Positions 28,707 through 36,903 of a DNA stretch of 44,383 bases are shown in pieces. Numbering within the stretch: the first letter of the stretch is position 1; each line of letters opens with the position of its first letter. The stretch lies in IMG/VR virus record IMGVR_UViG_3300025168_009255, positions 1-44,383 of that record; one strand, written 5' to 3'. A program made the translations under genes and the position numbers. Origin of the DNA: a virus. The notes beneath the pieces were generated by a model that saw nothing but the letters and a program-made list of their open reading frames with translations, did no database searches and was not told the origin of the DNA.

Positions 28707-29771
28707 ATGTCAGAAAAAGAAACAAGCTTAGTAAATTCTGTTGATGAACAGACTACTCAGCAAGAAGAAAGTAAAACATTCGATGTCAATGCTTTTTTAG
28801 GAAAAGAAGAAGGTGAACAAGTAGACACCAATACAGATGATCAACCATATACAGAAGCTAAAAAAGACGAAGAGTCTGATGATGACTTTGATGGTTTTTC
28901 TTGGAATGAAATTGAAACAGAATCAGAAGAACAAGAAGAAACAAAAGAAGACGTTGAGCCAGAAGAAGATTGGGATGATGTTGTATTTAATAGAACAAAA
29001 GAAGATACAACTAAAACCGATGTTGATGAAAAAACTGAAGATACTGAAAAATCTAGAGAAATAGATTGGGCTAATGTAACTAAAGCTTTAGGTTTAAATA
29101 TAGACACTAACTATAAAGAAGAGCTAGAAGCAATAGTTAGAAAAATGGATGCACAAGGAATTGATCCTATTGAAAGTGCAAAGCAAAATGAAATCATTGA
29201 TAAAATGCAATCATTTTTAAAATTGACAGATAGAGATTTACTAGCTGAAGAAATGAGAAATGACGGTATGGAGGACGATGATATAGTATCTATATTAGAT
29301 TCTATGGAAGATGCAGGAACTATCAAAAGAGATGCATTTAGAATTAGAAAACAAATCGGTCAGTACTTAGAACAAGCAAAGCTTGAAGATAAACAAACTG
29401 CTGAAAAAACTGCTAGTGAAAAGAAAGAAGCAATAGCAAATAATAAAAAACAATTACAAGATCAATTAAAAGAAATGAAAAGCTTCATGGGAGGCAGAGT
29501 AGGAAAAGAGGATATGCAAGAGGCGTATAAGTATATCGTATCTGGTGATATGCAAAAGGACATTTGGAACAGCCATGGCAATGCCGCGGAGGTTGCAATG
29601 TTTATGCTATACAAAGATAAGTTTGCACAAATCTTGCGTAGCCAAGGTAGAGAAGAGGGTAAAGCTGGAATCTTAAATATGATTTCATCTCCTTCTCGTG
29701 GTGGGAAAAACAAATCTAACTATAGACCAAAGTCTAAAGGATTTGACCCCAACGCTTTTATGAAGGATTAA
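28707..29771 (+). CDS. Probable head scaffolding protein
   Basis: 354 residues. The first ~115 are extremely acidic (EEQEETKEDVEPEEDWDDVV), the middle is helical (DLLAEEMRNDGMEDDDIVSI), followed by a Lys/Glu coiled coil (KKEAIANNKKQLQDQLKEMK) and a basic C-terminus (GGKNKSNYRPKSKGFDPNAF). Acidic, helical, coiled-coil protein with a basic end placed between portal and major capsid is the typical scaffold signature. No protease is visible. Confidence 0.7.
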   Translation: MSEKETSLVNSVDEQTTQQEESKTFDVNAFLGKEEGEQVDTNTDDQPYTEAKKDEESDDDFDGFSWNEIETESEEQEETKEDVEPEEDWDDVVFNRTKEDTTKTDVDEKTEDTEKSREIDWANVTKALGLNIDTNYKEELEAIVRKMDAQGIDPIESAKQNEIIDKMQSFLKLTDRDLLAEEMRNDGMEDDDIVSILDSMEDAGTIKRDAFRIRKQIGQYLEQAKLEDKQTAEKTASEKKEAIANNKKQLQDQLKEMKSFMGGRVGKEDMQEAYKYIVSGDMQKDIWNSHGNAAEVAMFMLYKDKFAQILRSQGREEGKAGILNMISSPSRGGKNKSNYRPKSKGFDPNAFMKD

Positions 29772-29853
29772 TTTAACAAGGGCAATGCCAAATGTAAGAT
29801 TATGACTAAGTAAATAATTTAATTTAGTTTTTAATTTTTAATATTTAGAAAAA

Positions 29854-31296
29854 ATGGCAAAATTGACATTTTCAAATTCACAGTACGGTAATGGTACTAC
29901 TCCAGAAAACGCATTAAACAACGCGTTACTGCAGTATCCTGAGATTGCTAGTACTTTGATTCAACAGTTTCCTAGATACACACTAACATTATTATTAGAA
30001 AAAGTTGGTTTGTACGCTTCCGAAAAAGTTTTAGGCGATAACTCTTTTGAGTGGAAGGTTATGGGACGTTATAACAAAAAACAATTTATCGCATCAACTG
30101 GAGATTCTTCACATGCGGCAGGTCAGAAAGTAGCACTTACTTTCTCTGATACTTCTGGTGGAGCTGCAGTTAATTATTACAACTTATATGACTTGCTTCG
30201 TTTCCAAGATGGATCGACTGGTTTGATTGTAAGTGTTACTGGATCTACTTACCAAGTAGAATGCATTGATGCTGGTTCAAACGCAGCTAACGAAGTAGTT
30301 GGTCGTATTGGTTCTGCATTCCCTTACGGATCTAGTGGAGCAGATGTTGGTGAGAACTGGGCATACCCAGAAACTCATAAGAACTTCTTGACTATTATGC
30401 GTAAGAAATGTACAGTAACTGGTAAAGACGCTACTGATGTAACTTGGATTGAGAATAATGGTTCTCGTTTATGGTACTTCACACGTGAGCAGCAGTTAAT
30501 GGATCAGTTTATGTATGAGCAAGAATTACAGAGATGGTACGGAAAGCGTTCTGTTGCATCACCTACTTCTAACTATACTTCTACTAACGCAGACATTTTC
30601 TCTGAAGATGTATCTGATCAGTCTTTAGCTGATGGTTCTGAAGGTAGAGTAATTATAGGAGATGGTCTTTTAGCACAAATCGACTCTTCAAACCAAGCTA
30701 CTTATACTGCTGGTGCACTTACTGAAGACATCATTACTGAGTTCTTAGCTAAGTTATCACTTAACGCTACTAACTCTGAAGGTAATGAGTACTTAGTGTA
30801 CACAGGTACTGAAGGTCGTTTAGCATTCCATAAAGCTATGAAAGATTTACTTATTGCTCCTTCTGGTAGCTTTACAGGTGGATCATTTGCAGGTGTAAAT
30901 GGAGATGTTGAATTAGGTGCTAACTTTACATCTTACATGGCTTTAGGTAACAAAATTACTGTTGCTTACTGTCCAGTATTTGATGATAATCACATGCACG
31001 GATCTACATCTGGAACTAACGCATTTGGTGACTCAAGATTAAAAGAGTCTGCTAAAATGGTATTCTTAGATATGGGAAGCACAAGTGGTGTAAACAACAT
31101 TGAGTTGATCACTAAAGGTGCTGAAGGTATGAATAGAAGCTTTGTTAAGAAATACGTAACAGGTATGGTAAATCCTTATGACGCTAATTCTATGATGGCT
31201 GCTAACGCTGATGACAAGTTCGAGTGTCACGTATTAGCTGAGTCTGGAATCGTTGTAAGAAATCCATTATCTTGCGGAATCTTATCTGTAGCATAA
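29854..31296 (+). CDS. Major capsid protein
   Basis: 480 residues, after the scaffold gene and followed by a terminator-like hairpin and decoration-type genes. Mixed beta sheet sequence with the long helix-like YTLTLLLEKVGLYASEKVLG early and KFECHVLAESGIVVRNPLSC at the end. Codon use stands out: many CGT Arg and TTC Phe codons, while neighbours prefer AGA and TTT. That is the mark of strong translation, as expected of the most abundant virion protein. HK97-type fold is presumed, not shown. Confidence 0.78.
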   Translation: MAKLTFSNSQYGNGTTPENALNNALLQYPEIASTLIQQFPRYTLTLLLEKVGLYASEKVLGDNSFEWKVMGRYNKKQFIASTGDSSHAAGQKVALTFSDTSGGAAVNYYNLYDLLRFQDGSTGLIVSVTGSTYQVECIDAGSNAANEVVGRIGSAFPYGSSGADVGENWAYPETHKNFLTIMRKKCTVTGKDATDVTWIENNGSRLWYFTREQQLMDQFMYEQELQRWYGKRSVASPTSNYTSTNADIFSEDVSDQSLADGSEGRVIIGDGLLAQIDSSNQATYTAGALTEDIITEFLAKLSLNATNSEGNEYLVYTGTEGRLAFHKAMKDLLIAPSGSFTGGSFAGVNGDVELGANFTSYMALGNKITVAYCPVFDDNHMHGSTSGTNAFGDSRLKESAKMVFLDMGSTSGVNNIELITKGAEGMNRSFVKKYVTGMVNPYDANSMMAANADDKFECHVLAESGIVVRNPLSCGILSVA

Positions 31297-31316
31297 TTAA
31301 CTTAATCGGCTTACAC

Positions 31317-31338
31317 AGGGAGGTTTAGACGCCTCCCT
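31317..31338 (+). terminator. GC-rich hairpin after the major capsid gene
   Basis: AGGGAGG-(8)-CCTCCCT, 7 perfect pairs, followed by CTTTAAGCTTT. The weak U-tract makes it a leaky terminator or mRNA-stabilising hairpin. Its GCCTCC arm can also pair with the GGAGGC at 31379-31384, which overlaps the downstream Shine-Dalgarno. Confidence 0.55.
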
Positions 31339-31377
31339 CTTTAAGCTTTAACTTAATAAAAGTCCTCTGAGTAAAGT

Positions 31378-31383
31378 AGGAGG
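31378..31383 (+). promoter_or_regulatory. Shine-Dalgarno AGGAGG, ten bases before ATG 31394
   Basis: A perfect AGGAGG in a genome whose other structural genes use A-rich leaders without it. TCCTC at 31363-31367 and GCCTCC at 31331-31336 could each pair with it, so its accessibility may be controlled. Confidence 0.5.
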
Positions 31384-31393
31384 CATTACAAAA

Positions 31394-31714
31394 ATGTCTA
31401 AAAAATTTTTATATTTCGATACTGCATCTGATGATGCAACAGCATTTCCAGCGGAAAATATTGCTATGATTGACCAAAATGGTGATGGTACTATTTTAAT
31501 GACGTTTGCTAATGGTGGTGTAACTGATGGTTCAGCAAAAACCGCTACAGTAACACTTAACGTTACAGGAGGATCAGAACTTAATTGCATTAAAGATATA
31601 GCGAGAGCTATAGCTCATGGTCGTGGTCCTGTAGTTATTATTGCTGACGACACTGATGGTGTATATGCTAGTACGCATATTACTACTTGTGGAGCTATTG
31701 CATTAACTGCATAA
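31394..31714 (+). CDS. Small virion protein (106 aa)
   Basis: MSKKFLYFDTASDDATAFPA; beta-rich, with GTILMTFANGGVTDGSAKTA and GPVVIIADDTDGVYASTHIT. Acidic and compact. Position after major capsid suggests a head-decoration or accessory protein. No family recognised. Confidence 0.6.
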   Translation: MSKKFLYFDTASDDATAFPAENIAMIDQNGDGTILMTFANGGVTDGSAKTATVTLNVTGGSELNCIKDIARAIAHGRGPVVIIADDTDGVYASTHITTCGAIALTA

Positions 31715-31751
31715 CTTAACTGAATATTTAATCTTATAATTGTAAAAAAAA

Positions 31752-32219
31752 ATGGCAAATTATATAAATCCCGATAGAAATATCGTAGTACCAGGACTAG
31801 ATCCTGTAGTAAACTTCGCTAGCTTCAAACACAGAGTTGAAGATATTGCTGCTGCTAAAACGTTAAATGTAAAAGACTCAGGTAAAGTCTTTATGATTAA
31901 CCAGGCTAGTGCATACGCAATTACCTTACCAGCCGCTACAGAGGCAGAAGCTGGTTGGTTTGCAACATTTATCCTAGGAACTGTTGCTGCTAACGCTGTA
32001 ACTATTATAGTTCTTGATACTGATGGTAACAACATTCACGGTCATGGTATTGATGGTGAAGATGGCGCTGCACAAACAGTAACAGAAGGTACTGGTGTAG
32101 ATGTAATCACTTTCATTAGTGGTGCTACTAAAGGAGATCGTGTAAGTTTAATATGTGATGGCACAAGCTATTATGTATTCTCACTTGCTGCTGATAAAGC
32201 TCACATAACTTTTAGTTAA
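31752..32219 (+). CDS. Probable head decoration/fibre protein (155 aa)
   Basis: N-terminal arm (INPDRNIVVPGLDPVVNFAS), then a beta-domain with KVFMINQASAYAITLPAATE, GWFATFILGTVAANAVTIIV and GDRVSLICDGTSYYVFSLAA. Repeated strand-turn pattern like trimeric phage surface proteins. An A-rich leader precedes the start. Decoration role inferred from place and composition. Confidence 0.6.
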   Translation: MANYINPDRNIVVPGLDPVVNFASFKHRVEDIAAAKTLNVKDSGKVFMINQASAYAITLPAATEAEAGWFATFILGTVAANAVTIIVLDTDGNNIHGHGIDGEDGAAQTVTEGTGVDVITFISGATKGDRVSLICDGTSYYVFSLAADKAHITFS

Positions 32220-32234
32220 TAATTTTTAATTAGA

Positions 32235-32261
32235 GAGGGGTGAAATTTTGAGTAACCCCTC
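32235..32261 (+). terminator. Hairpin between decoration gene and gene 32278
   Basis: GAGGGGT-(13)-ACCCCTC, 7 pairs, followed by ACTAATTTTTATAAAT. Could terminate part of the transcripts or set the 5' end of the next gene's leader. Confidence 0.45.
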
Positions 32262-32277
32262 ACTAATTTTTATAAAT

Positions 32278-32484
32278 ATGGCAGTATACAAATTAATAGA
32301 TGGAAAGCTTGTGGATGTTAGAGAGATACCACAAGAAGATAAAAAGACACCGCACTTTAATGCGGGAATAAACCTTACTCCAGGGTTAAATTGGGGAAAA
32401 CGTGGTTACCAAAAAAAATACATTTCTACTGACGAAAGTGGAAAGAAAAAAGTATTTTCGGAGAAGCGTAATACAGGAGAGTAA
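32278..32484 (+). CDS. Small basic hypothetical protein (68 aa)
   Basis: Starts at ATG 32278 (MAVYKLIDGKLVDVREIPQE); a TTG-initiated longer frame at 32248 would overlap the hairpin and is not preferred. Basic C-terminus (SGKKKVFSEKRNTGE). Virion or assembly role unclear. Confidence 0.55.
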   Translation: MAVYKLIDGKLVDVREIPQEDKKTPHFNAGINLTPGLNWGKRGYQKKYISTDESGKKKVFSEKRNTGE

Positions 32485-32505
32485 TTAATTTTAAAATCAA
32501 AAAAA

Positions 32506-33180
32506 ATGGCACATTTAGTTTACATTAAAGCAAAGAATTTAAAGAAGTTTAACTATGCATCTTTTGCTGCATATAAAAACAAACAAGGTAAAACAGTAAA
32601 GCTTATTGATCCAGATGGACAACCATTAGATAAATGGGAGCTTACACAATCAATGAGAGCGTTTGATTTAGATAATGAACACGACAACACAGTGTATCAA
32701 TTTTTAAAAGATCATCCATTAATTAAAAGAGGTGGATTTACTTTTGTTGATACTAGAAAGAACGAAGAAGAAAATGCAGCAGCAGCTATTGCATCAGCAG
32801 AAGCAGTTACGCTTGCTACAAGTATGACACCATCAGAGTATGATGATATGGCAAGACTTATTGGTATATCTATACACTTTGATGATATTGTTACTAAAGC
32901 AAAGGTATTGCAATATGCAAACAAGAATCCTGAAAAATTCGTACAAACCTATAATAATAAAGATAAAGACTTTTATGTTTTCTTAAAAAAAGCAGAAGAA
33001 AAGAAACTTATATCTTATATTAATGGAGTTTGGAAATATGGTTCTAATAGTATAGGATTGACTGATGATGCTGCTATAGAGTGGTTAAAAGATAATAAAG
33101 ATGTATATGCTCTTATGAAAAATGAACTAAGGGGTAATGCAACAGATAAAGTAAATAAAAAATCTAAAGTAACTGAATAA
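32506..33180 (+). CDS. Conserved structural-operon protein (224 aa)
   Basis: Short beta start (MAHLVYIKAKNLKKFNYASF), then helical segments including NAAAAIASAEAVTLATSMTP and a C-terminal HTH-like region (LTDDAAIEWLKDNKDVYALM). Starts after an ATTTTAAAATCAAAAAAA leader and shares TAATG with the next gene. Not recognised; may be a head-completion or assembly factor. Confidence 0.55.
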   Translation: MAHLVYIKAKNLKKFNYASFAAYKNKQGKTVKLIDPDGQPLDKWELTQSMRAFDLDNEHDNTVYQFLKDHPLIKRGGFTFVDTRKNEEENAAAAIASAEAVTLATSMTPSEYDDMARLIGISIHFDDIVTKAKVLQYANKNPEKFVQTYNNKDKDFYVFLKKAEEKKLISYINGVWKYGSNSIGLTDDAAIEWLKDNKDVYALMKNELRGNATDKVNKKSKVTE

Positions 33181-34109
33181 TGACATTTGCTGAAGCTCAC
33201 GAACATATGGACTTGCTTTTAGATAAAGCAGACCAACCCTATTTTGTATCTGAAGAAAAGGATAAATTTTTAAATATAGCTCTTTATGACTGGTTTGAAA
33301 AAGCAATGGATCAGTATGATGCTAATCCTGAAATATCTGCAGTAATAGGAAAGTTAGTGAGAGAAGAAACTACAGAGTTTGAGTATACAAATTTAATGTA
33401 TTTTCATAATGCTAGCTATGGAGCACAAACTGTTCCTTATAGAGGGCCTGTAAATCTTGCTGGATCTACAACTTATGGTGTGCCAGTTAATACAGATAGA
33501 AGTTTATCTCGTTTCCCTATAGCACGATTAATACATTTACAAGTTAGATATGTAGATGTAGATGGAAACTATGGAAATTTTGTAGAAGCATCTAAGGCTA
33601 AATCAAATGAGGTGGGAACATTATCTAATGATGTTAATAGAGATCCATTTAATAAAGCTGACGACAATAATGTAAAATATTATTTACAAGGTCCTTTTTT
33701 TAAAGTATTACCTGTTGAACTTGCAGATGGAAAAACATTATTAGGATGGAGGTCTAGTGATGCTGATTATCCTGCAAACATTGGACAATGTAAACTTAGA
33801 GCTATAACGTTTCCTTTAGCTTGTAATGTTACTAATGGTGATATGGATTTTGCAGATATACCTAGTGATCCTGCTTCGTGGGGAACTGCTAATTGTCAAA
33901 TAGGTTCTTTAACTTTTCAACAAAATAGAGATACTACTTCGGATTTAATAACTTATAGTAATAGTCCAGTAGGAGCGCAAGCTTGGGGTTGGCCTATACA
34001 TATATGTCACGAAATAGTACAAAATGCAGTTAGATTGATGACTAGTAATATTGAAAGTGATAATTATCAAAATCAATTTATTGAGGCACAGCAGAGCAAA
34101 TCAACATAA
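33180..34109 (+). CDS. Probable connector/head-tail joining protein (309 aa)
   Basis: N-terminal helices (TFAEAHEHMDLLLDKADQPY, KDKFLNIALYDWFEKAMDQY) followed by a beta domain (FPIARLIHLQVRYVDVDGNY) and a C-terminal helix (CHEIVQNAVRLMTSNIESDN). This helix-beta-helix layout, with a final conserved-looking IxxxAVRLM helix, is like connector proteins downstream of capsid in Bacteroidetes podophages (from memory). Ends before a terminator and promoter. Confidence 0.55.
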   Translation: MTFAEAHEHMDLLLDKADQPYFVSEEKDKFLNIALYDWFEKAMDQYDANPEISAVIGKLVREETTEFEYTNLMYFHNASYGAQTVPYRGPVNLAGSTTYGVPVNTDRSLSRFPIARLIHLQVRYVDVDGNYGNFVEASKAKSNEVGTLSNDVNRDPFNKADDNNVKYYLQGPFFKVLPVELADGKTLLGWRSSDADYPANIGQCKLRAITFPLACNVTNGDMDFADIPSDPASWGTANCQIGSLTFQQNRDTTSDLITYSNSPVGAQAWGWPIHICHEIVQNAVRLMTSNIESDNYQNQFIEAQQSKST

Positions 34110-34133
34110 CGAGCTTTTTGCTCCCTGCGCATT

Positions 34134-34167
34134 GATAGGTCTGATTGTTTATACATGACGGCCTATC
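34134..34167 (+). terminator. Hairpin ending the head-gene transcript
   Basis: GATAGGTC-(18)-GGCCTATC, 8 pairs with one G-U, followed by TTTGTTT. A smaller hairpin GAGC-TTTTT-GCTC (34111-34123) lies just before it. The T-tract doubles as the -33 element of the next promoter. Confidence 0.55.
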
Positions 34168-34198
34168 TTTGTTTATAGAATAATTTATCTTAATTTTG
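34168..34198 (+). promoter_or_regulatory. Bacteroidetes-type promoter before tail genes
   Basis: TTTG (34168-34171), exactly 19 bases, TAATTTTG (34191-34198): full -33/-7 match. It ends four bases before ATG 34203, so the transcript is nearly leaderless. Best plus-strand promoter in the window. Confidence 0.75.
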
Positions 34199-34202
34199 CA
34201 GT

Positions 34203-35105
34203 ATGGCTACATTAAATGAAATAGCATATAATATTAAAAACCTTGCTTATGGAGGTAGTACTACTACTTCAGAAGAATCTGTAGGTATAAGACAAATAAA
34301 ATTTTGGATACACTATTACAGAGCTATGCTTATAAAAGAAGAAAGCATGGGCGGTAGAGGTGTGAATACACATTTTTTTCAAGAAATATTATTAGGATAT
34401 GAAAAAGATTATAATGTGCTTATAAGTAAAACTTGGGCAGATTATGTAACGACACAAGTTGAAGATTCTTTAGAATTTATTATATTTTCAGAAAGAACAA
34501 TAAATTTATCTGGAGCAGATTCTGAGGTAGTATACAATGAAGATTATTATGGTAGAGATTTTAAAAATCAACACACTTATGAAGAAAGTGGTGACTATGG
34601 TATAGCAGTTATAAATCTTCCAAATCTTTTGCATGTAGACGGATACGGTATTAAAAATTTAAGAGTTAGAAGAAATCATAATAGCATTGATTTACCAATT
34701 GTTAGTATTAATGAATGGAGAAATAAAAAGTATAATAGATTTACATCAAAAAGTCCTGCAGCTTCAATATTAATATCTGGAAATGAAGATAAATTAATAG
34801 TTGGCAATTTAAAATCTGTTTATAGAGAAGCTGTTGGAGAAAGTTATGATACTCCAATAAAATATAGATTTTATGCTGACGCTTTATATGCAAATCCAAC
34901 AGACAATGATAGTTGGATTAATGATGATACAAAATATCCAATGCCAGATGTTTTAATAAGTGAGTTAAATAAAAGAATACTTACACAAGAGATGGGCGTT
35001 GTAATGCAGTCAAAAGAAGATACAATTGATGACGAAAGAGATAGCACAAATGTACAGCAGGCGGTACAAGGACAAGTACCTAACCGTCAAAAACGTACAC
35101 GATAG
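34203..35105 (+). CDS. Probable tail/connector ring protein (300 aa)
   Basis: MATLNEIAYNIKNLAYGGST, VGIRQIKFWIHYYRAMLIKE, then a beta-rich middle and C-terminal helix (VLISELNKRILTQEMGVVMQ). The opening LxEIAYxIKN...IRQIKFWIxYYRxxLI is a pattern I recall from ring-type structural proteins of Bacteroidetes podophages and crAss-like phages. Directly behind the full promoter. Its end overlaps the next frame by 80 bases. Confidence 0.6.
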   Translation: MATLNEIAYNIKNLAYGGSTTTSEESVGIRQIKFWIHYYRAMLIKEESMGGRGVNTHFFQEILLGYEKDYNVLISKTWADYVTTQVEDSLEFIIFSERTINLSGADSEVVYNEDYYGRDFKNQHTYEESGDYGIAVINLPNLLHVDGYGIKNLRVRRNHNSIDLPIVSINEWRNKKYNRFTSKSPAASILISGNEDKLIVGNLKSVYREAVGESYDTPIKYRFYADALYANPTDNDSWINDDTKYPMPDVLISELNKRILTQEMGVVMQSKEDTIDDERDSTNVQQAVQGQVPNRQKRTR

Positions 35106-35433
35106 TAGTAGTAAAAAATTACCTTATACTAGGTTTTACAAAATAGTAAAAAGGTTTTTTGAAATATTGTTTAGAGATGTAATACAGAGATTAGACCTGG
35201 TACATTTACCAAATAAAATGGGTTATATATATTTGGATAAAAAAGAGCATAAAAGAGCTTTTCATTATAGAATAGATATAAACAAGTCTAATAAAAAAGG
35301 AGAAAAAGTAATTTATAAGGTTCCAATACTTGATGATTATTATTATAAAATAGTTTGGGTAAGACCACATAAATATAGAAATTGTAAAATAATGCCTTTA
35401 ACAAAAGTTAAAGAAATAATTAAAAACATTTAA
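35026..35433 (+). CDS. Conserved structural-operon protein (135 aa)
   Basis: The frame has no start codon after 35029 until residue 65, so despite an 80-base overlap with the previous gene the start at 35026/35029 (MMTKEIAQMYSRRYKDKYLT) is accepted. Core: YTRFYKIVKRFFEILFRDVI, LDLVHLPNKMGYIYLDKKEH, then a basic beta region (YYYKIVWVRPHKYRNCKIMP). Such a helix plus LPxxxGxxxI basic protein commonly sits near connector genes in Bacteroidetes phages. Function unknown. Confidence 0.55.
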   Translation: MMTKEIAQMYSRRYKDKYLTVKNVHDSSSKKLPYTRFYKIVKRFFEILFRDVIQRLDLVHLPNKMGYIYLDKKEHKRAFHYRIDINKSNKKGEKVIYKVPILDDYYYKIVWVRPHKYRNCKIMPLTKVKEIIKNI

Positions 35434-35434
35434 A

Positions 35435-35896
35435 ATGGCAGATACAGACGTAAACGCAGCCGCACTCACGGTAACTATAACAGAATCTTTAGCAGTTGGA
35501 CATGATGTTACAGCAGATGCAAGAAATTTTGCACAAACAATGACTCATACATTTGCATCAATAGCTAATGTATCAAAACGTGTTCTAAAATTAGAAAACA
35601 CAAATTTAACTGAAGTTGCTACATTTGGAGCAGGAGAGTCTGTAGGTACTTTTAAAAGAGCTTCTGTTAAATATATAAGAGTAACTAATTTAGATGGAAC
35701 AGCAGCTCTGCAAGTAGGTTTAGATGACGAAGACTCTGACGCTGGTTATACATCAGTAGCTGCTGCTACAAGTATTATGTATACTGGAACTACTGTAGAA
35801 GGTGGTAATGGAGGTAGTACTTTAGATAATGCAACAGCTTTGAAAGTAAAAGGAATTGCTGGACATCAATTAGAAGTGTTTATAGCTTCTACATAA
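35435..35896 (+). CDS. Beta-rich virion protein related to those at 4361 and 4768 (153 aa)
   Basis: ADTDVNAAALTVTITESLAV, VLKLENTNLTEVATFGAGES, VKYIRVTNLDGTAALQVGLD and a Gly/Thr-rich turn. The VxNxDGTxxLxV segment aligns with the small proteins at 4361-5193, pointing to a shared fold used in several virion positions. One base after the previous stop. Decoration or tail-surface role inferred. Confidence 0.6.
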   Translation: MADTDVNAAALTVTITESLAVGHDVTADARNFAQTMTHTFASIANVSKRVLKLENTNLTEVATFGAGESVGTFKRASVKYIRVTNLDGTAALQVGLDDEDSDAGYTSVAAATSIMYTGTTVEGGNGGSTLDNATALKVKGIAGHQLEVFIAST

Positions 35897-35907
35897 AATA
35901 ATAAATT

Positions 35908-36903
35908 ATGCACACACCTGTTAATAGAGTATTTAATAATGTTTCTAGAAATCTAGGATTAAATGAATATACAGAACATATAGATACGTGGGCTGAATGG
36001 GCTTTCGAAGCAGAGCAATATATAGGTAGTTTAGATACATTTTTAGAAACAGAAATTACATATCAATTAGATACTCCTGTAGCTGCAACTGCAGAAATAA
36101 AATTTGCAAATAATCCTGTTGAAAAAGATTTTATTGAAATAGGTGGTACAAGATTTTATTTTAGAGATTTAGCGTCTGCAGTAAGTTTAGGAGATCAAGA
36201 CTATATAATACCAGTAGCTGCAACTTTAGATTTAACTATGGCTAATGCTGTAACTAAAGTATCGACATCATTTTTTGAGAATATAAAAGGTGTTAGTCCT
36301 GCATGGGATAGTACTACTAAAATACTTACATTAACATACGGAAGAACTGGAGATGAAGGTAATAATGTAAATTTAAATACTTCTGGAAACGCAGAAATAA
36401 CAAAGTTTTTTACAGGAGGTAAAGAAAGAATACATAATAAGCAGGTAAGACTACCAGACAATATGGTAAAACTTATATCTGTAAGACAAGGAGGAAGCAT
36501 TATATTTCCTACAAGTGCGCAGTTTAAATCTAAAGTTTCTGAGGGTTCAAATAGATACTATGTTAATGGTAATAGATTAAATTTTACTAACATAAGTAAT
36601 ACTGCAGATTTAGTTATAACTTATCTTTCTGTACCAATGTCAGAAGAAGGTTATCCAATGATAAAACAAGGACATGAAGAAGCTATAGCTACATATATTA
36701 TGTGGAAGTTTAAATTGATAGATTACTATTCTGCAAAAGCACCACAATACATTGTTAAAGATTTAGAAAAAAGATGGTATTGGCTATGTGGTCAAGCTAG
36801 AGGTAATGATAATATGCCTAACTCATCAGAGTTGTTAAAAATAGGTAAAGTATTTAATTCTAAAACTAGACCAAGATTATATGATGGTCTTACACAATAC
36901 TAA
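35908..36903 (+). CDS. Tail tube/connector protein with inserted beta domain (331 aa)
   Basis: Outer part: MHTPVNRVFNNVSRNLGLNE, EWAFEAEQYIGSLDTFLETE and C-terminal AIATYIMWKFKLIDYYSAKA, the helix-beta-helix plan of podovirus connector or tail-tube (T7 gp11-like) proteins. Inserted at ~70-155 is a domain with FIEIGGTRFYFRD, ANAVTKVSTSFFENIKGVSP and RTGDEGNNVNL, like the xIxGxxFxF...AxA...G.GN.v.l domains inserted in many phage tail proteins. TAATG into the next gene. Confidence 0.6.
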   Translation: MHTPVNRVFNNVSRNLGLNEYTEHIDTWAEWAFEAEQYIGSLDTFLETEITYQLDTPVAATAEIKFANNPVEKDFIEIGGTRFYFRDLASAVSLGDQDYIIPVAATLDLTMANAVTKVSTSFFENIKGVSPAWDSTTKILTLTYGRTGDEGNNVNLNTSGNAEITKFFTGGKERIHNKQVRLPDNMVKLISVRQGGSIIFPTSAQFKSKVSEGSNRYYVNGNRLNFTNISNTADLVITYLSVPMSEEGYPMIKQGHEEAIATYIMWKFKLIDYYSAKAPQYIVKDLEKRWYWLCGQARGNDNMPNSSELLKIGKVFNSKTRPRLYDGLTQY

